From Isoetes taiwanensis (taxonomy: Eukaryota; Streptophyta; Lycopodiopsida; Isoetales; Isoetaceae), in contig JAJEKV010000054.1 of assembly GCA_021234155.1 (NCBI GenBank), forward strand, positions 8,328,655 to 8,392,654: a stretch of DNA of 64,000 bases. The letters are read 5' to 3'. The position numbers were made by a program, and so were the translations under genes. Under the pieces are notes generated by a model. It was not told the DNA's origin. It did not search any database and saw nothing but the letters and a program-made list of their open reading frames with translations. Shown piece by piece: positions 1 through 12,412 of the stretch; the stretch's first letter is position 1; the number at the start of each line of letters is the position of its first letter.

Positions 1-2540
1 TGCAGGAAAGGAGGTCTATTCATTCTTGGATGGCTTCTCGGGTTTTAACCAGATCAGCATCAAAGAAGAAGACCAAGCCAAGACATCTTTTGTCACACCT
101 TGGGGGACTTTTGCCATGAAAAGAATGCCCTTTAGACTCATGAATGCATCTGCCACATTTCAAAGAGCAATGGACACCATTTTCAAGGATATGGCTCCTA
201 GTTTATTCAGAGTTTATTTAGATGATCTTTGTGTCAATAATAAGCTAAAGGATCACGACATACCACACACAACTCTGTTCTTTGTGCAGGAAAGGAGGAG
301 TGAGCTTAAACCCAAGGAAATGCATCTTCTTTTGCTCAAAAGGAGATCTACTTGGGCATGAAGTCTCAGATCAGGGAATCCAGGTGGCAGAAAGCAAGAT
401 CCGGCCCTCAGGAGCTTAGCACCACCCAAAACTATCAAGCAAGTCAAGAGCTTTCTAGGCATGACAAGCTTCTTAAGGATGTATGTGCCACACTTCTCTC
501 ATACAGTCTCTCCTATTACAAACTTGACCAAAGGAAGGAAGTTCTCAAAAAACGAAAGCAAGTTCATACCTGTAGAGTGGACAGAAGCATGCCAAACTTC
601 CTTTGAGGCAGTCATTGAGGCCATATGCAAATCAACCTTGCTCAAGCCACCAGACACATCTGAGCCCTTCCAAGCCTACCTGAGTGTGACCAAAAAAGCT
701 GTAGGCCTTGCTCTGATGCAAGGAGACAATATTGTGACCTTTTCCAGCAAAATTTGGTCTGATACTGAAATGAGATATGCCAGACTTGAGAAGAATGCAG
801 CAGCTTTGATGTATTTGTTTGACAAACAGGGACACTTGATCCAGAATAGCAAGACTCAAGTGTTCATGAAGCAAAATCCACTACCCCTACTCTTTGCAAA
901 GAAACCACAAAAAGCCAAACTATGCAGGTGGGCTTGCAAAGTGCAAAATTATGATATAGACATTCAGGTACTCACAAATCTAAGGATCCTAGTGGGTGAA
1001 AGCATGCTACGGTATACCACTTTTGGAACCCTCAAAAGTACCTACACTGGGTACTTTTAAAACTAGTACTTTCTGCTTTTTCTTCCCATTAAAATCAATT
1101 CAAAAATTTTGAATTCAAGGTCAATAAAATGTTAATCTATAGTATTAATGGGTAACAATACTATTAAAGATTAAAATGAATGAATCAACTCTCAAACTTA
1201 TTGCTTATTGAGACATTTATGCAAGTTCCCAGTACCCAGTGCTGGGTACTTTTCTGGGTAGTTTTGCACTCCCTAAAAAGAACTTTAGATGGTACACCCT
1301 AGCATGCTTTCACCCAGTTCTTATCTCACTGATGTTTTGTTTACGTATGCAGACTTGGAGGATTTAGACAGCACTCACATAGAGGCTACAATTGGCCTAC
1401 TTGAGGAAGAAGACTGGCAACAAGCTATGAGAAACTTTTTTGAAAGGAGAGAACTGCCAAAGAATCAGAGCTCGAGCCAACACAGGAGATTCAAAGACAA
1501 GGCCAAGAATTAGGCTAATTGGTGATGTTTTGTGTAGGGTGAATAAAGAAGGTGTCTTGCTAAGATGTGTGGACAAGTTTGAAGCAGAATTGGTACTAAA
1601 AGCCTGCCATGAGGGTGTATGTGGAGGTCACTTTGCTGCTGATAAAACTGCCAAAAAGATACTTAGATCAGGTTACTATTGGCCCTCAATCTTCAAAGAC
1701 TGCTTTGAAAACATTAGAAGTTGCCACAAGTGCCAAATCTTTGGAAAAAGGATCCTTCAGCCTGCTCCTCTGACAGCCATAACATCTCCAGGACCCTTCC
1801 AGGTCTGGGGATTAGACTTTATAGGTCCTATAGACCCTCCTTCTTCTGCTCATCATGCGTTTATATTGGTAGCTACTGATTATTTTACAAAATGGGCAGA
1901 AGCAGTGCCACTGAGACAAGCCAATGCCTTGACAACAGCCAGGTTCCTTCATGAAAATATCTGTGCCAGATTTGGCATTCCCCTAAAGCTAATATCAAAC
2001 AGAGGTTCACAATTTGTCAATGAAATGATTGACAACTTACTTTGCACCCTCAAGATCAAGCATGCAAAGAGTTCAGCATATTATCCTCAAGGGAATGGCC
2101 AGGCAGAGTCAACAAACAAGGTATTTAAGTCAATTCTACAAAAAACTATTAGCATATCCAAAAAAGATTGGCATTTGAGGTTAACTGATGCATTATGGGC
2201 CTACAAAACCACCACAAAGCATGCTACATTTAGTTTGGTTTATGGCATTGAAGTTGTTCTACATATAGAGTTATAGTTGCCTTCTTTAAGAATGGCACAT
2301 TAACCTCAAAATGGAAGATGCTTTGCAAGACAGGTTCATTAGGTTGATGCAACTTGAAGAGCACAGGTATGATGCTGAAAATCCAGTCTTATTGAAGAAA
2401 GCCAAGGATATGGCAGCATTCAAAGCTGCTCACAGATTACAAGGTACCATAAAAATAGGAGAACTTGTGCGAAAGTTTGAGAATTTATGGGAGGGACCCT
2501 ATGAGGTCATTGGTGAGGCTGGCAGGGAGTGACTTTTAAT
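1..2540 (+). mobile_element. Ty3/gypsy pol relic (RT, RNase H, integrase)
   Basis: Pol remnant of an LTR retrotransposon that begins outside the window. In order there is a reverse transcriptase part (about 26-360, with TPWGTFAMKRMPF and YLDD), an RNase H part (about 461-1000 and on past the inserted MITE to about 1440), and an integrase (about 1500-2280) with an HHCC zinc region (H-GG-HF, C-KC) and a catalytic core starting GLDFIGPID. A C-terminal stretch (about 2311-2532) follows, with no chromodomain visible. The TPWGTF and integrase patterns suggest the Tat/Athila side of the family rather than a chromovirus; that is from memory of the lineages. It is broken at several places and is split by the MITE at 994-1315. 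It looks old. Confidence 0.9.
994..1315. mobile_element. MITE with GGGTGAAAGCATGCTA inverted ends
   Basis: A 322-bp non-coding insertion. The left end reads GGGTGAAAGCATGCTACGGT and the right end is its near-perfect inverse (28 positions, about three mismatches). AGT lies directly on both sides (991-993, 1316-1318), which fits a 3-bp target duplication. TIRs starting with G runs and 3-bp duplications are typical of PIF/Harbinger Tourist-type MITEs, although those usually duplicate TTA or TAA, so the superfamily is tentative. A related copy lies at 55975-56247. It sits inside gypsy pol and is therefore younger than it. Confidence 0.8.
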
Positions 2541-3870
2541 TTTAGGTTATAAGGAACAATATAGAAATAGGGTCAATTTTTTTGCCTATGGTGCATTTTT
2601 GTGCTGACACCTGGCATCGCCAATAACCCGGAATGGAAGTTGGGTACCGTGATTCCAGGTGACAGCTTCAACCGGTCACCTTGTTCTTTTCTATTTATTT
2701 TTTTTTGTTTGTTCAGCTTCTGTTCAATACTTTGTTATTTTTTCAGCTTCAGTTCAACACGGTAATTTTTTAGTTCAATACAGGTTACATTCAAAACTAA
2801 CTTCAGATTCAAAAGCCAAAATGAGTTTATATTCAAAGATCAGAAGCCACTTGAGCTTTACATTCAAAAGCTTAAACAAAGGATGCTTGGAAACGAAAAA
2901 CAAATAGCATAAACAGAGAAGGGGGGTTAATTTCTTCTGGTCTTTACAGAGATTTTGAGCATCCTAATCCTATTCTGTATAGCGAAGACTAAATGCATGT
3001 GAATATTTACCTGCAAGACTACATGCAAGATCAATGCGAAGATCTACCTGCAAGAAAACTACATGTGAAGCTGGTCCTGCCTCTTCAAGATCCGACGAAA
3101 ACCTACCACGAATAACACAAAGCTCTGCTCTGTAGCAAGCCATAGAACCTGCTGCCAAGAGCTCTGGAGAATAACACAGATTCAACGAATAACCTTCAAG
3201 ATCTGACGAACAACACAGTTCTTCAAGATCCAACAAATAACAAAGAGCTTTGCTATCCACAACAGGCCACAGAACTGCCATAAAGCCACAGAACAGACCA
3301 TAGAACAGGCCACACAACTGTTATAATAGCATAAAGCAACGGGGAAGATTGTACAGAGAAGGGGGATTAATTTCCATGGCCGGCACTGCTCTAAAAGCTT
3401 AGAAAATCAGGCATTTCCATCATTTTCTTCTCAGATCCTTGCTTTTACTACCAACGATTTGCCTTGGCTATGGCTTCTCTCGCCTTGCTGCCTGCCTCAT
3501 TTTTTCTGAGTATCTCTGCATGTAACAAAAAATATTTCCACACAAGAACCGCTCTTTTTCTGCAACTAAGGGTTCTATGAAAACTCTGAGCAAAGCTTTG
3601 ACAGGGCTTGATCCTTCAGAACCATCTGCAACACACACGACAAGATTACTGGAATAAGAAAACTTGCATGCACGAAAATGCAAGAAAGTTTCCTCAAGAA
3701 ATGTACCTGATACCCAAAAAACATCAAAAACTCACCAAAATAGACATGTGAATGATCCAGTGCCTTCATTACTCGCCGGAGTAGACATCTAACTGAGCCA
3801 GCGCCTTCATCAGGGTAGACGGAAGTGATGGCCGCTTCGACGGAGTCCAGGCGCACAGAAGGAGAAGAAC
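2541..3870. other. Non-coding repeat-rich stretch after the gypsy relic
   Basis: No gene recognised. Two near-identical 22-bp stretches starting ACAGAGAAGGGGG occur near 2915 and 3353. They resemble polypurine tracts, but no LTR could be delimited after either. Between about 3000 and 3300 there are loose repeats of the type TTCAAGATCNGACGAA. This may be the 3' untranslated region and LTR of the preceding gypsy element. Confidence 0.4.
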
Positions 3871-3919
3871 AAATGTGAAGCCAAAAAGGGAAGAAAAAAA
3901 ATCTCCCCTATTTCTATAT

Positions 3920-4040
3920 TGTGGGGGAAGGGCACATGGTCCCCCTTTCCGGGTGGCCGGTGACCTGCTCCCGGCTACCGCCAGTCGCGGGACCCCACCG
4001 TCCACCCGGAAAGGGGTTCCAAGTGCCCTTCCCCCATACA
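3920..4040. repeat. Foldback (hairpin) element
   Basis: Two inverted arms of about 37 bp (3920-3956 and 4002-4040) flank a 45-bp loop. The outer part of the arms reads TGNGGGGGAAGGGCAC and the inner part CCTTTCCGGGTGG. GC content is far above the surroundings, which marks it as an insertion. No clear target duplication was found. It is probably a small foldback MITE. Confidence 0.65.
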
Positions 4041-4429
4041 AGATGGAAACATTGCTTCTTTCATTTAGAGATCACGATTTGCAGTATTTCGAAGGAAAAT
4101 ATGGGGTACTAAACATACACTTAAGGTCATATCAAACTAGTTATGTAAATATGCCTAAGGGAATATTTTTATGTGCTTCTTAGACTCTTAAACTTCGTGG
4201 CCCTTTAGACACAAACCCTAACTCCAACGTGGAAGAACAATCTCCTAACTCAATGGGGTGAAAATATTTTTACCCCGATTAGTGTGATTTCATCGCAAGA
4301 TATTCCCTCTCGCAGAATCACCAGGCCCACGACCCCGTTATCCGTACCAGAGGCCCCGTTTTCCGTATCTGCCAGGGTCGCTTTCAGGCGATATATACCT
4401 TCCGGTGGTATCACACCCATAATTCTCCC

Positions 4430-4840
4430 TTGCGATGGAATCTCCCCCGAGTTATTCCACCAGACGGAATCACCCCGCAAATGGATTCCTCCGGAAGGAA
4501 TCACGAACGACCTTGTTATTCCGCCAGACGGAATCACAACCATGCTATTCCGCCAGATGGAATATCACGAACGTCTGATTCCGTGAGATGGAATCACCAC
4601 TTACGTATCCCGCCAGACAGAATCACAACATTGCTATTCCGCCAGATGGAATCACAACCATGCGATTCTGCCCGGTGGAATCACAAATGTAAGATTCTTC
4701 GAGATGGAATCACCACGAATGCATTCCGCCCGACGGTATCACAGTTTAGTGATTCCGTCGAATTGAATCACTCCGCCGTGATTCCGCCAGATCGCCAGAT
4801 GGAATCACTCCTCCGTGATTCCGCCAGATGGAATCAATTT
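4430..4840. repeat. Subterminal GGAATCAC/ATTCCGCCAGA array of the MULE
   Basis: About a dozen degenerate units of roughly 30 bp built on ATTCCGCCAGANGGAATCAC. Each unit is partly palindromic (ATTCC...GGAAT). A shorter version lies near the other end (6590-6660). A detached piece of the same sequence family is at about 52620-52790. Subterminal repeats of this kind often bind transposase; that role is inferred here. Confidence 0.8.
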
Positions 4841-5298
4841 CTGCAGATGAGCGGCAGATTCTCAAAGTATAACTTACATTTGCTTGCTACATTGTGGATT
4901 GAATTGGAAGAAAATATAAAGTTGTGCTACTCCATTTTTTGTGTGCCTGTCCATTATTATTCTATGCACTGCCCCAGAATTTTTATGGATGGGGATTTGA
5001 ATCCCTTGCCAATATTGGCAATGCCATGGCTGCTTTAAAGCAAGAAAAAAAACAAGGAACAGGGTATTTTCAAGCAAGAACAAGATAAAACCGGGACTCC
5101 GGGAGCCAAAAAAAAAAAAATCTGTTTAACCGGATTGAACAGGAAGCAAAGATGCAAGATGTATGTGTTCTATGCAAAATGTAACCGGAATGGAGATGAT
5201 ATGTAAAAATGTGGATGAAGGCAGAAAAAATGTCGGATTAACCATGGGATCTGTAAAAAAATGCAGAAGGATTAACAGGGTCTGTGAAAAAATGTGAC

Positions 5299-5420
5299 AG
5301 GAAAACGAGGGTATGGCTAGGGACATTCGAGACAGCGGAAGATGCAGCAAGGGCATACGATGAAACAGCTCGGTTAATGGGAGGGCCTCGGGCAAGAACA
5401 AATGCACTGCCAAATCCGTC
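5299..5420 (+). pseudogene. Captured AP2/ERF domain exon fragment
   Basis: The reading frame encodes [20 protein letters not shown] followed by a close match to the rest of the AP2 helix and ends in PRARTN. This is the second half of an AP2/ERF DNA-binding domain, closest in wording to the WIN1/SHINE group. The match begins right after GTGACAG, a good splice acceptor. SHINE-type genes have an intron at this point of the domain, so the fragment looks like a genomic exon 2 with its acceptor. After the RTN motif the similarity stops, although the frame stays open to about 5730. The domain's first half is absent, so no working factor can be made. It lies inside the Pack-MULE. Confidence 0.85.
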
Positions 5421-5799
5421 CTCTTCACTCTGCTTTCGACCTCGGCATCTTCCGAATCCACTTCGGCATCTGGCAGAAGAAAACCGGCTCTGTTTCCGGC
5501 CCCTAATTCCTCTGTTTCTAATTCCTGTTCTATGCATCTTGCCCCACAGACCCAAAAACACAGACCCAAAAACCGGATTGAAAGCCAGATTTGCAGAACC
5601 CATGCCCTTTTTGTCGGATGAATGCCCATGCTCTTTTCCTACTTTTGTAGGGCCGCAGATCCATGTTAGGGCTTCTTGCCGCCGCTGTGGCTGTCGGTTC
5701 CTCCGTTCAATCTTCATCTGCCAATACTGAAATCGTGATTGATTTGTCTTTTATCCATTTGAGTAACAAGGACTCAAAAAAGGAAGGCCGGCTATGGCT

Positions 5800-6003
5800 T
5801 GTGAAGATGGCCGGCTATGGCCTGTGAAGAATCTGCAAAACCCCAACCTAACTCTTCCGATCCAAATGCAAAGCTCCCAAATGGCGTTGGAGCTCCATAC
5901 AATGGCGTCTTCCGGCATGTACTTCGCATAACAGATGCTTCTTGCCTCTTCTGAGATACTCGTTTGCAAACTTCCATCTCTCCGGCACTATCTTCCGAAA
6001 GCC
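5800..6003 (-). pseudogene. Captured heat shock factor DNA-binding-domain exon fragment
   Basis: On the minus strand the sequence after a TGGTGCAG acceptor encodes GFRKIVPERWKFANEYLRRG and then KKHLLCEVH. This is the C-terminal part of a plant HSF DNA-binding domain, where the usual wording is GFRKIVPDRWEFAN and LLCEIHRRK. Plant HSF genes carry a conserved intron just before this segment, which matches the acceptor seen. Around the HRRK position the frame shifts by one base, and the continuation (RKTPLYGAPTPFGSFAFG) is in another frame. It is opposite in orientation to the AP2 fragment in the same Pack-MULE, so the two come from separate captures. Confidence 0.85.
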
Positions 6004-7187
6004 CTGCACCAGTGATGACTTTAAGGTGTGAAACTTCGTAAAGTTGCTATATTTTACCATTTTTTAGAATCTGGATTCGATGGTTTACTATGCGTACGCT
6101 AAAGAACTTCATAAAATTGCCAAAATTTGATAATATTGCATCCCAATTATAGTAGATTCGCCAAATTAATGGATATTTTACAGTAAAAATCTCAATTTTA
6201 TGGTAAAACACCAATTCTACTAAATTCGTTTCTATAAAAATGTTGGAAAAATAGGAAACAATAGCCACCATTTCTATAGTTTAGAAGCAACTAGAGGATG
6301 ATAAAGTCATCACTGGCCTGCACAGAATTCCAAGCCCTGCACAGAATTTCCAAGAAACTGTTCCAGAAATATCTCCCTAAGCCGTTAAAAAAAACCCAGC
6401 AGAGTATTCTTCCTTTGAGGCTCCGGCCCAGTTAGAACAATGCAAACCTGATATCTTCTCGTGGATCCACCCCCAGAAGGCAGCCATCGCCGGAGCAAGC
6501 GGCCATAGCCGGCACTACCTGAAACACCTCCCACGACAATAAAGAATAGGATGTCAAAAAAATTTGAATTTTTACTGGAATATTCTGGATGGTGATTCCG
6601 TCGCATGGAATAACAGAGCGGTGATTCCGTCCAGTGGTATTTGGCAGATGTGATTCCGCCGGAAGGTCAGGTACGAATAACGGGGCCTCTGGAACGGATC
6701 CCGTTCCCGGAGGGTCTGTGATTCTGCGGGAGGGAATATCTTGCGATGGGATCACAATAACCGGGGTAAGAATATTTTCGCCCAACTCAATGGGTCTAAG
6801 ACTAGGACTGATAGTGAATTCCAATCTATGCTTCGTGGCATTCAATAGACCTTATAAATGTAGACCTTTAAGTATAGGGTTAGGATTTATGTGAATCTGA
6901 AAATGTAATCCAATATCAAAACGATAGAAACAAGTGTGCTTATGGATATTTCCTCAAAGCAAACCGCAGCCCTCAATCCATTCCAAAATACACTATCTTC
7001 ATAACTAAAATAAGAAAGCTATAAAGTAATTTCCCATCTTTGTACACATCGTAAGCGATTTAGTAGTTAAGAAGAATATTGAGTAACTCAAACATAATAA
7101 TAGGCAAGAAAAAATTGGAACATAGGAACAAAACTTTTATTTGAATACAATAAAGAACTTTTTTTTCTCCACACATTTCACATAGAA

Positions 7188-8438
<1,251 letters not shown>

Positions 8439-8469
8439 CCTTGCTTGCCTCAGCTCTACTTTCTTTGCA

Positions 8470-8478
8470 TTTATAGTC
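8470..8478 (-). promoter_or_regulatory. TATA box of the peroxidase gene
   Basis: ACTATAAATG on the minus strand lies about 35 bp upstream of the chosen ATG. It supports the shorter start, with a very short 5' leader. Inferred from position and consensus only. Confidence 0.5.
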
Positions 8479-8499
8479 ATGCACTTTATTACAGGAGTA

Positions 8500-10078
8500 A
8501 AATGAGTAAAATGCTAGTGCTGCAGTCTAAGTATAGATCTCCATCTTTATGTCTTTAATTTGAATTGATATTCTAAAGGTAATGGAGTGACATCACTTGG
8601 TTTCATAGGATAGTTTATGAATTTTAGATTGCCTTTTGCTAATCTTAAAGGTAGACCGGAATCCATATCGGACATGTGACAAAAGGAAAAGACATGTTCA
8701 TGGAAAGCACGAAACTGAAATTTTGCATCAAAACAGAAATGAACCATGTATATTTGTTAGCTGCTTTATTCCTCTTAAGTTGCATACACTTGGACAGCAC
8801 TTATTTAGCACCAATATGCCCATCACCAATCAAATTAGTGTAGGAGCCTATGGCGAAATGCTAATCTTGAATTGCATAAATTACGGAAGGTTTGTCGTGA
8901 TGTATGATGAGCATGACAATACACCCACTAAAATACATCTCAAATCCATTTTTGCCATCTTTAAATATTAATGCATAAATAATCCTTCTTGTTTTCTCCC
9001 ATTGTAGATAACATTCAAAATTCATTTTTTACAACAGTCCCATGGTTTGACTATAAACTAATCCTTGTTGTTTTCTTCTCCCATCATATAACATTCAAAA
9101 TTCATTTTTTACAACAGTCCTATGCTTTGACTATAAACTCAATTATGATGTTTTGACTTTTACTCTCAAAACTCGAGATGACCGAATGCTTTGGTAATTA
9201 TTTCAAGTATACCCGCACATTTAGAGTTTTGATCCTCACAATTCTTTAAACACAAATATGGTAATTTCATAAATGGATGAACGGTATTAAAAAACGTTCA
9301 TTTCAGGAATATCACAACAACGAATAAGTTTTCAGCACCCTACAAGATATTTTCTTCCCTTTCACTTGTCCATTAAACAATATCTTTTCTTCTACTTTAG
9401 TTTGCATGCCAACAAAAACAACAACGCTACCAAACATAATGCCACATATTACATTATTATCCTTAGGTGGTCAAAAACATTTCCTGATTTATCCATGCAT
9501 GGAATTAAGCTCACATGTTGTATTGCATAAATTAGAACTCTTGAACCTTGAAATCAGGACCTTGCCGTAAGAAGAGACATGGTGCTAAAAGCCTGAATAT
9601 GCATGACTCTAACTAGGAACTAACTGGTCCATCATTGGTTGAGACCAAACTATACAATTTTCGGCGAAACTTATAGATGAGGCTTTGTGGGGGGGGGGTG
9701 GAGAGAGAAAGAAGGAAAGAAAACGAAGCAGATTTCGTATGTCTGGTGAATTGTTCACTATACCACAGCGGCCGTGGTATCACTTCCAAAAAAAGGGGAG
9801 GAGCAGTAAACATGACAAATCCATTGAATGGCAATGTTTTTCTTCTTCCCTCAAGAACCCACAATCAGAAGTCTCCTTAGGTCACACATGAAATAACGAG
9901 AATATTCTCAAATATTCTAACCTTACACCCATCAACAATGATTTGTGATTTGGCCAATCCAAAAGGTTTGTTATGTTCCAAACCGAAATATTAGGAAACA
10001 AAATTTAACTTCGAGAAATAACTAAAGTCTTATCTAAACATATGTAAATGTTGTTAGAGAAGAGACTATTCCTATATT
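8500..10078. other. Intergenic region upstream of peroxidase
   Basis: AT-rich, with no convincing gene. A tandem duplication of about 80 bp occupies roughly 8980-9138; both copies contain AACATTCAAAATTCATTTTT and TTTGACTATAAACT. A run of ten G residues lies near 9690. Short open frames here look random. Confidence 0.5.
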
Positions 10079-10083
10079 CTAAC

Positions 10084-11585
10084 TGTGATGTCCCCTACTC
10101 GTATACGATGCCCGCACCATATACAAACAGGAGTTCATCCCCCGCACCAGCTCCACACTGATACAGGGCCCTCCACATATCACTGTGACCGTCTAGAGTC
10201 CACATTGGGAAGAGTGAAGGGGTCATTTTACCCCGTCTCCCTCAGGACCTACCTAGCTGCGGAAGCGTAAACATACACGTCAGTAACATAACATCATATA
10301 TCCACCTCGAAGGGTGGCACATCAACATCTGCATAGACAAAGATCAGCACAGTACAAAGGAAGTTCCTACCCAAGGCTCGGACACAGGGATGGACTGACA
10401 AGCTTGGGTCTCCAGAGTTCGTTGCAGACGGAATCATGACAATGGAATTGGCTGGCATAAGAACATGGTATTGGGTTGTCCACACCATCCGCCCCTCCTG
10501 TGCACACTTTGCAGAGTAGGTTGAAAAGTGTTGGAACCGGACTGTAGCCCGCCGGGTGCATAGCCAAAGGGGCTACTCCTGGGTTACATCTCCCCAGGCC
10601 CGATGGGGCAGGTAGGGATCACTCCCACCCGAGGTCTACATGCTGACCCAAGGTGACTAGAGGGCCACTGCCCTTATTCGACTTAACCCACTGGAAGGTG
10701 AACCCCACCCCACGGGTGTCGAGCCCATGCCTTGCCCACACTCAGTGGCAAGCCATTAGACCTAGTCACTCTGATCCCCGGTAGGCCTTACACACCAGAG
10801 GGATCGGTCAAGGGTCAGAACACGAACCTCGTTCTGAGCCAGTCTGGTCCCTTCACCCACAACCAGGTGTGGTTCTTGTACACAGGCCGAAATCTAGTAA
10901 TGCACTAAGAGGGACTAACTAGGGGCATCATCTACTAAGCTTTAAGTCTCTACCCCCCTTCCCAATACAATGAGTTCACAGAATCCATCCGTCCATCATA
11001 TCAACATAATAAATAATAAAGAACTAATCTATCTCATAGAGTTAGGTTCTTTAGTTAAATCAATCTCGGGATCTACTTGGCTGCTAGGGGTGATCTAATA
11101 GGCTGAACCTACTGATTCGATGGCTGGAGTAAGGTTTATGCTATTTGATCGACCAAATACCTGATCCCTGGTTCACTCCTCTTGATCCGAAGGCGTCCAT
11201 GTCCTTGTTCTGCTTTGGGATGCGGTCGGAGGAATGATCTGACTAGCTGGGGCGCACAGGCAGATCGTGGGAGTTGGAATTGACTCCTCAGGCGCGCGAA
11301 TCGAGGCTCGGAAGGTCTGTGGGCGAAAAAGGGGGATTGTTAGGGTTTAATGCCTTATGTAGGCTATCAGTTAGGTTTAGGGTTGTCCATGACCCTTGGT
11401 CTACCTTTAATGGGTTAAAGGTCTAAAGGTGCGCGCCTTGCCAAGTGTTCGCACGATTGCAAGTTGCCCCCTAGGGCGTCCTTGCTTGGGTATGTGTCGG
11501 CGTACACGTCGACTGGACGGCGTGTACGCGTGACGGCGCAGTACGGTATACGTCTTGAAACCGTATATCGTACTGGAACGTCACA
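10084..11585 (-). repeat. 3' LTR of the chromovirus unit
   Basis: 1,502 bp, starting TGTGATGTCCCC and ending GAACGTCACA on the plus strand. It is bounded on the outside by the CTAAC duplication and on the inside by a minus-strand polypurine tract. It pairs with 40855-42362. Identity is very high over the central kilobase and lower near both ends. Confidence 0.93.
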
Positions 11586-11598
11586 TTCTCCCCACCTT
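11586..11598 (-). promoter_or_regulatory. Polypurine tract of the chromovirus
   Basis: Minus-strand AAGGTGGGGAGAA lies directly against the 3' LTR, the expected place for the plus-strand primer. A second copy of the same motif is at about 11622-11636, separated by a stretch that can form a small hairpin (GATGCTGC...GCAGCATC). Confidence 0.8.
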
Positions 11599-11639
11599 AA
11601 ATTGATGCTGCCCGCAGCATCATGTTCTCCCCACCTTGG

Positions 11640-12412
11640 GATCTTCTTAACCTGCAATCAACCTCATGCATACGATATACCTATTATTACATTTATACAC
11701 TTAATAGAATTACCTTAAGGTAATATTTGCAGGACATTAAAGAAGTATTATTCAATCAAATGTTTAATTATTCGCATGTTATTACAACGATTACTCAAAT
11801 TTTTTTATATCTACTATTATTCTTCGAGGTACTCTTTATTCCTTGCAACACCTTTAGACAAAATTGTGTTGCAAGTCTTCGTAGTCCGACCTCCTAGCCC
11901 TCCGGAGCGCTCTATTGGCCTGCAGGTCACACTACGTTAGTACCATATTTAATTATTTATAAAGTTTTGGTTATATGGTGACCACCCCACCTATCTACAT
12001 GGATGCATGGCTAATCTCCCGGCGTAGGAAGGGGGTGAATCTTCCATTATGGCCGTGGAGACAGCGTCTATATGCCTATATGCCGCTCATGCCTACACCC
12101 TAGTTGCCCAGCGTGGCGGATAGGTCCTTCCCGTATATGGGGCGTGAAGGCCTGATTCCTCCTATCAAAGCATATATGGGGCTAGAGGTGCTTTTCCTAT
12201 CAATGCATTCCTCAATGACCTCCTTTCTCTCGAGGTCGTCTACTTCCGTGGGACAGAAGTAGACTTTCCAAGCGGAACCGCGGTCATGCCTACATTGACA
12301 TTACACCACGTCCTAGAGATCACCCTAGTGATCTCATCATCGGCAACAACGCATGCAACCCTAACCTCATAGGTTGCATGCGTAGATTACACTAAACAAG
12401 CTAATAATCTAC
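11640..12412. other. Chromovirus 3' untranslated region with hairpins
   Basis: Non-coding stretch between the integrase end and the polypurine tract. It contains a perfect 12-bp-arm hairpin at 12349-12383 (ACGCATGCAACC...GGTTGCATGCGT) and a shorter one at 12316-12335 (GAGATCAC...GTGATCTC). Their role is unknown. Confidence 0.55.

Larger units (their letters stand above)
4256..6783. mobile_element. Pack-MULE (non-autonomous Mutator-like element)
   Basis: A 2,528-bp element bounded by a perfect 9-bp direct repeat AACTCAATG (4247-4255 and 6784-6792), the duplication length of Mutator-like elements. The terminal inverted repeats start GGGTGAAAATATTTTTACC on the left and GGGCGAAAATATTCTTACC in the inverse of the right end, and stay alignable for more than 100 bp through GCAAGATATTCCCTC and GAGGCCCCGTT. 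No transposase is present. The interior holds a subterminal repeat array (about 4430-4840), an AP2/ERF exon fragment on + and an HSF exon fragment on -, so it captured pieces of at least two unrelated genes. The undamaged duplication argues for a fairly recent insertion. Confidence 0.88.

Noticed and set aside
2913-3375. LTR pair defined by the two AGAGAAGGGGG sites
   Set aside because: The match is only about 22 bp and no longer direct repeat follows; no TG...CA borders were found.
5126-5717. Minus-strand frames opposite the AP2 fragment
   Set aside because: They match no family, while the plus strand has a clear AP2 domain; they are antisense shadows.
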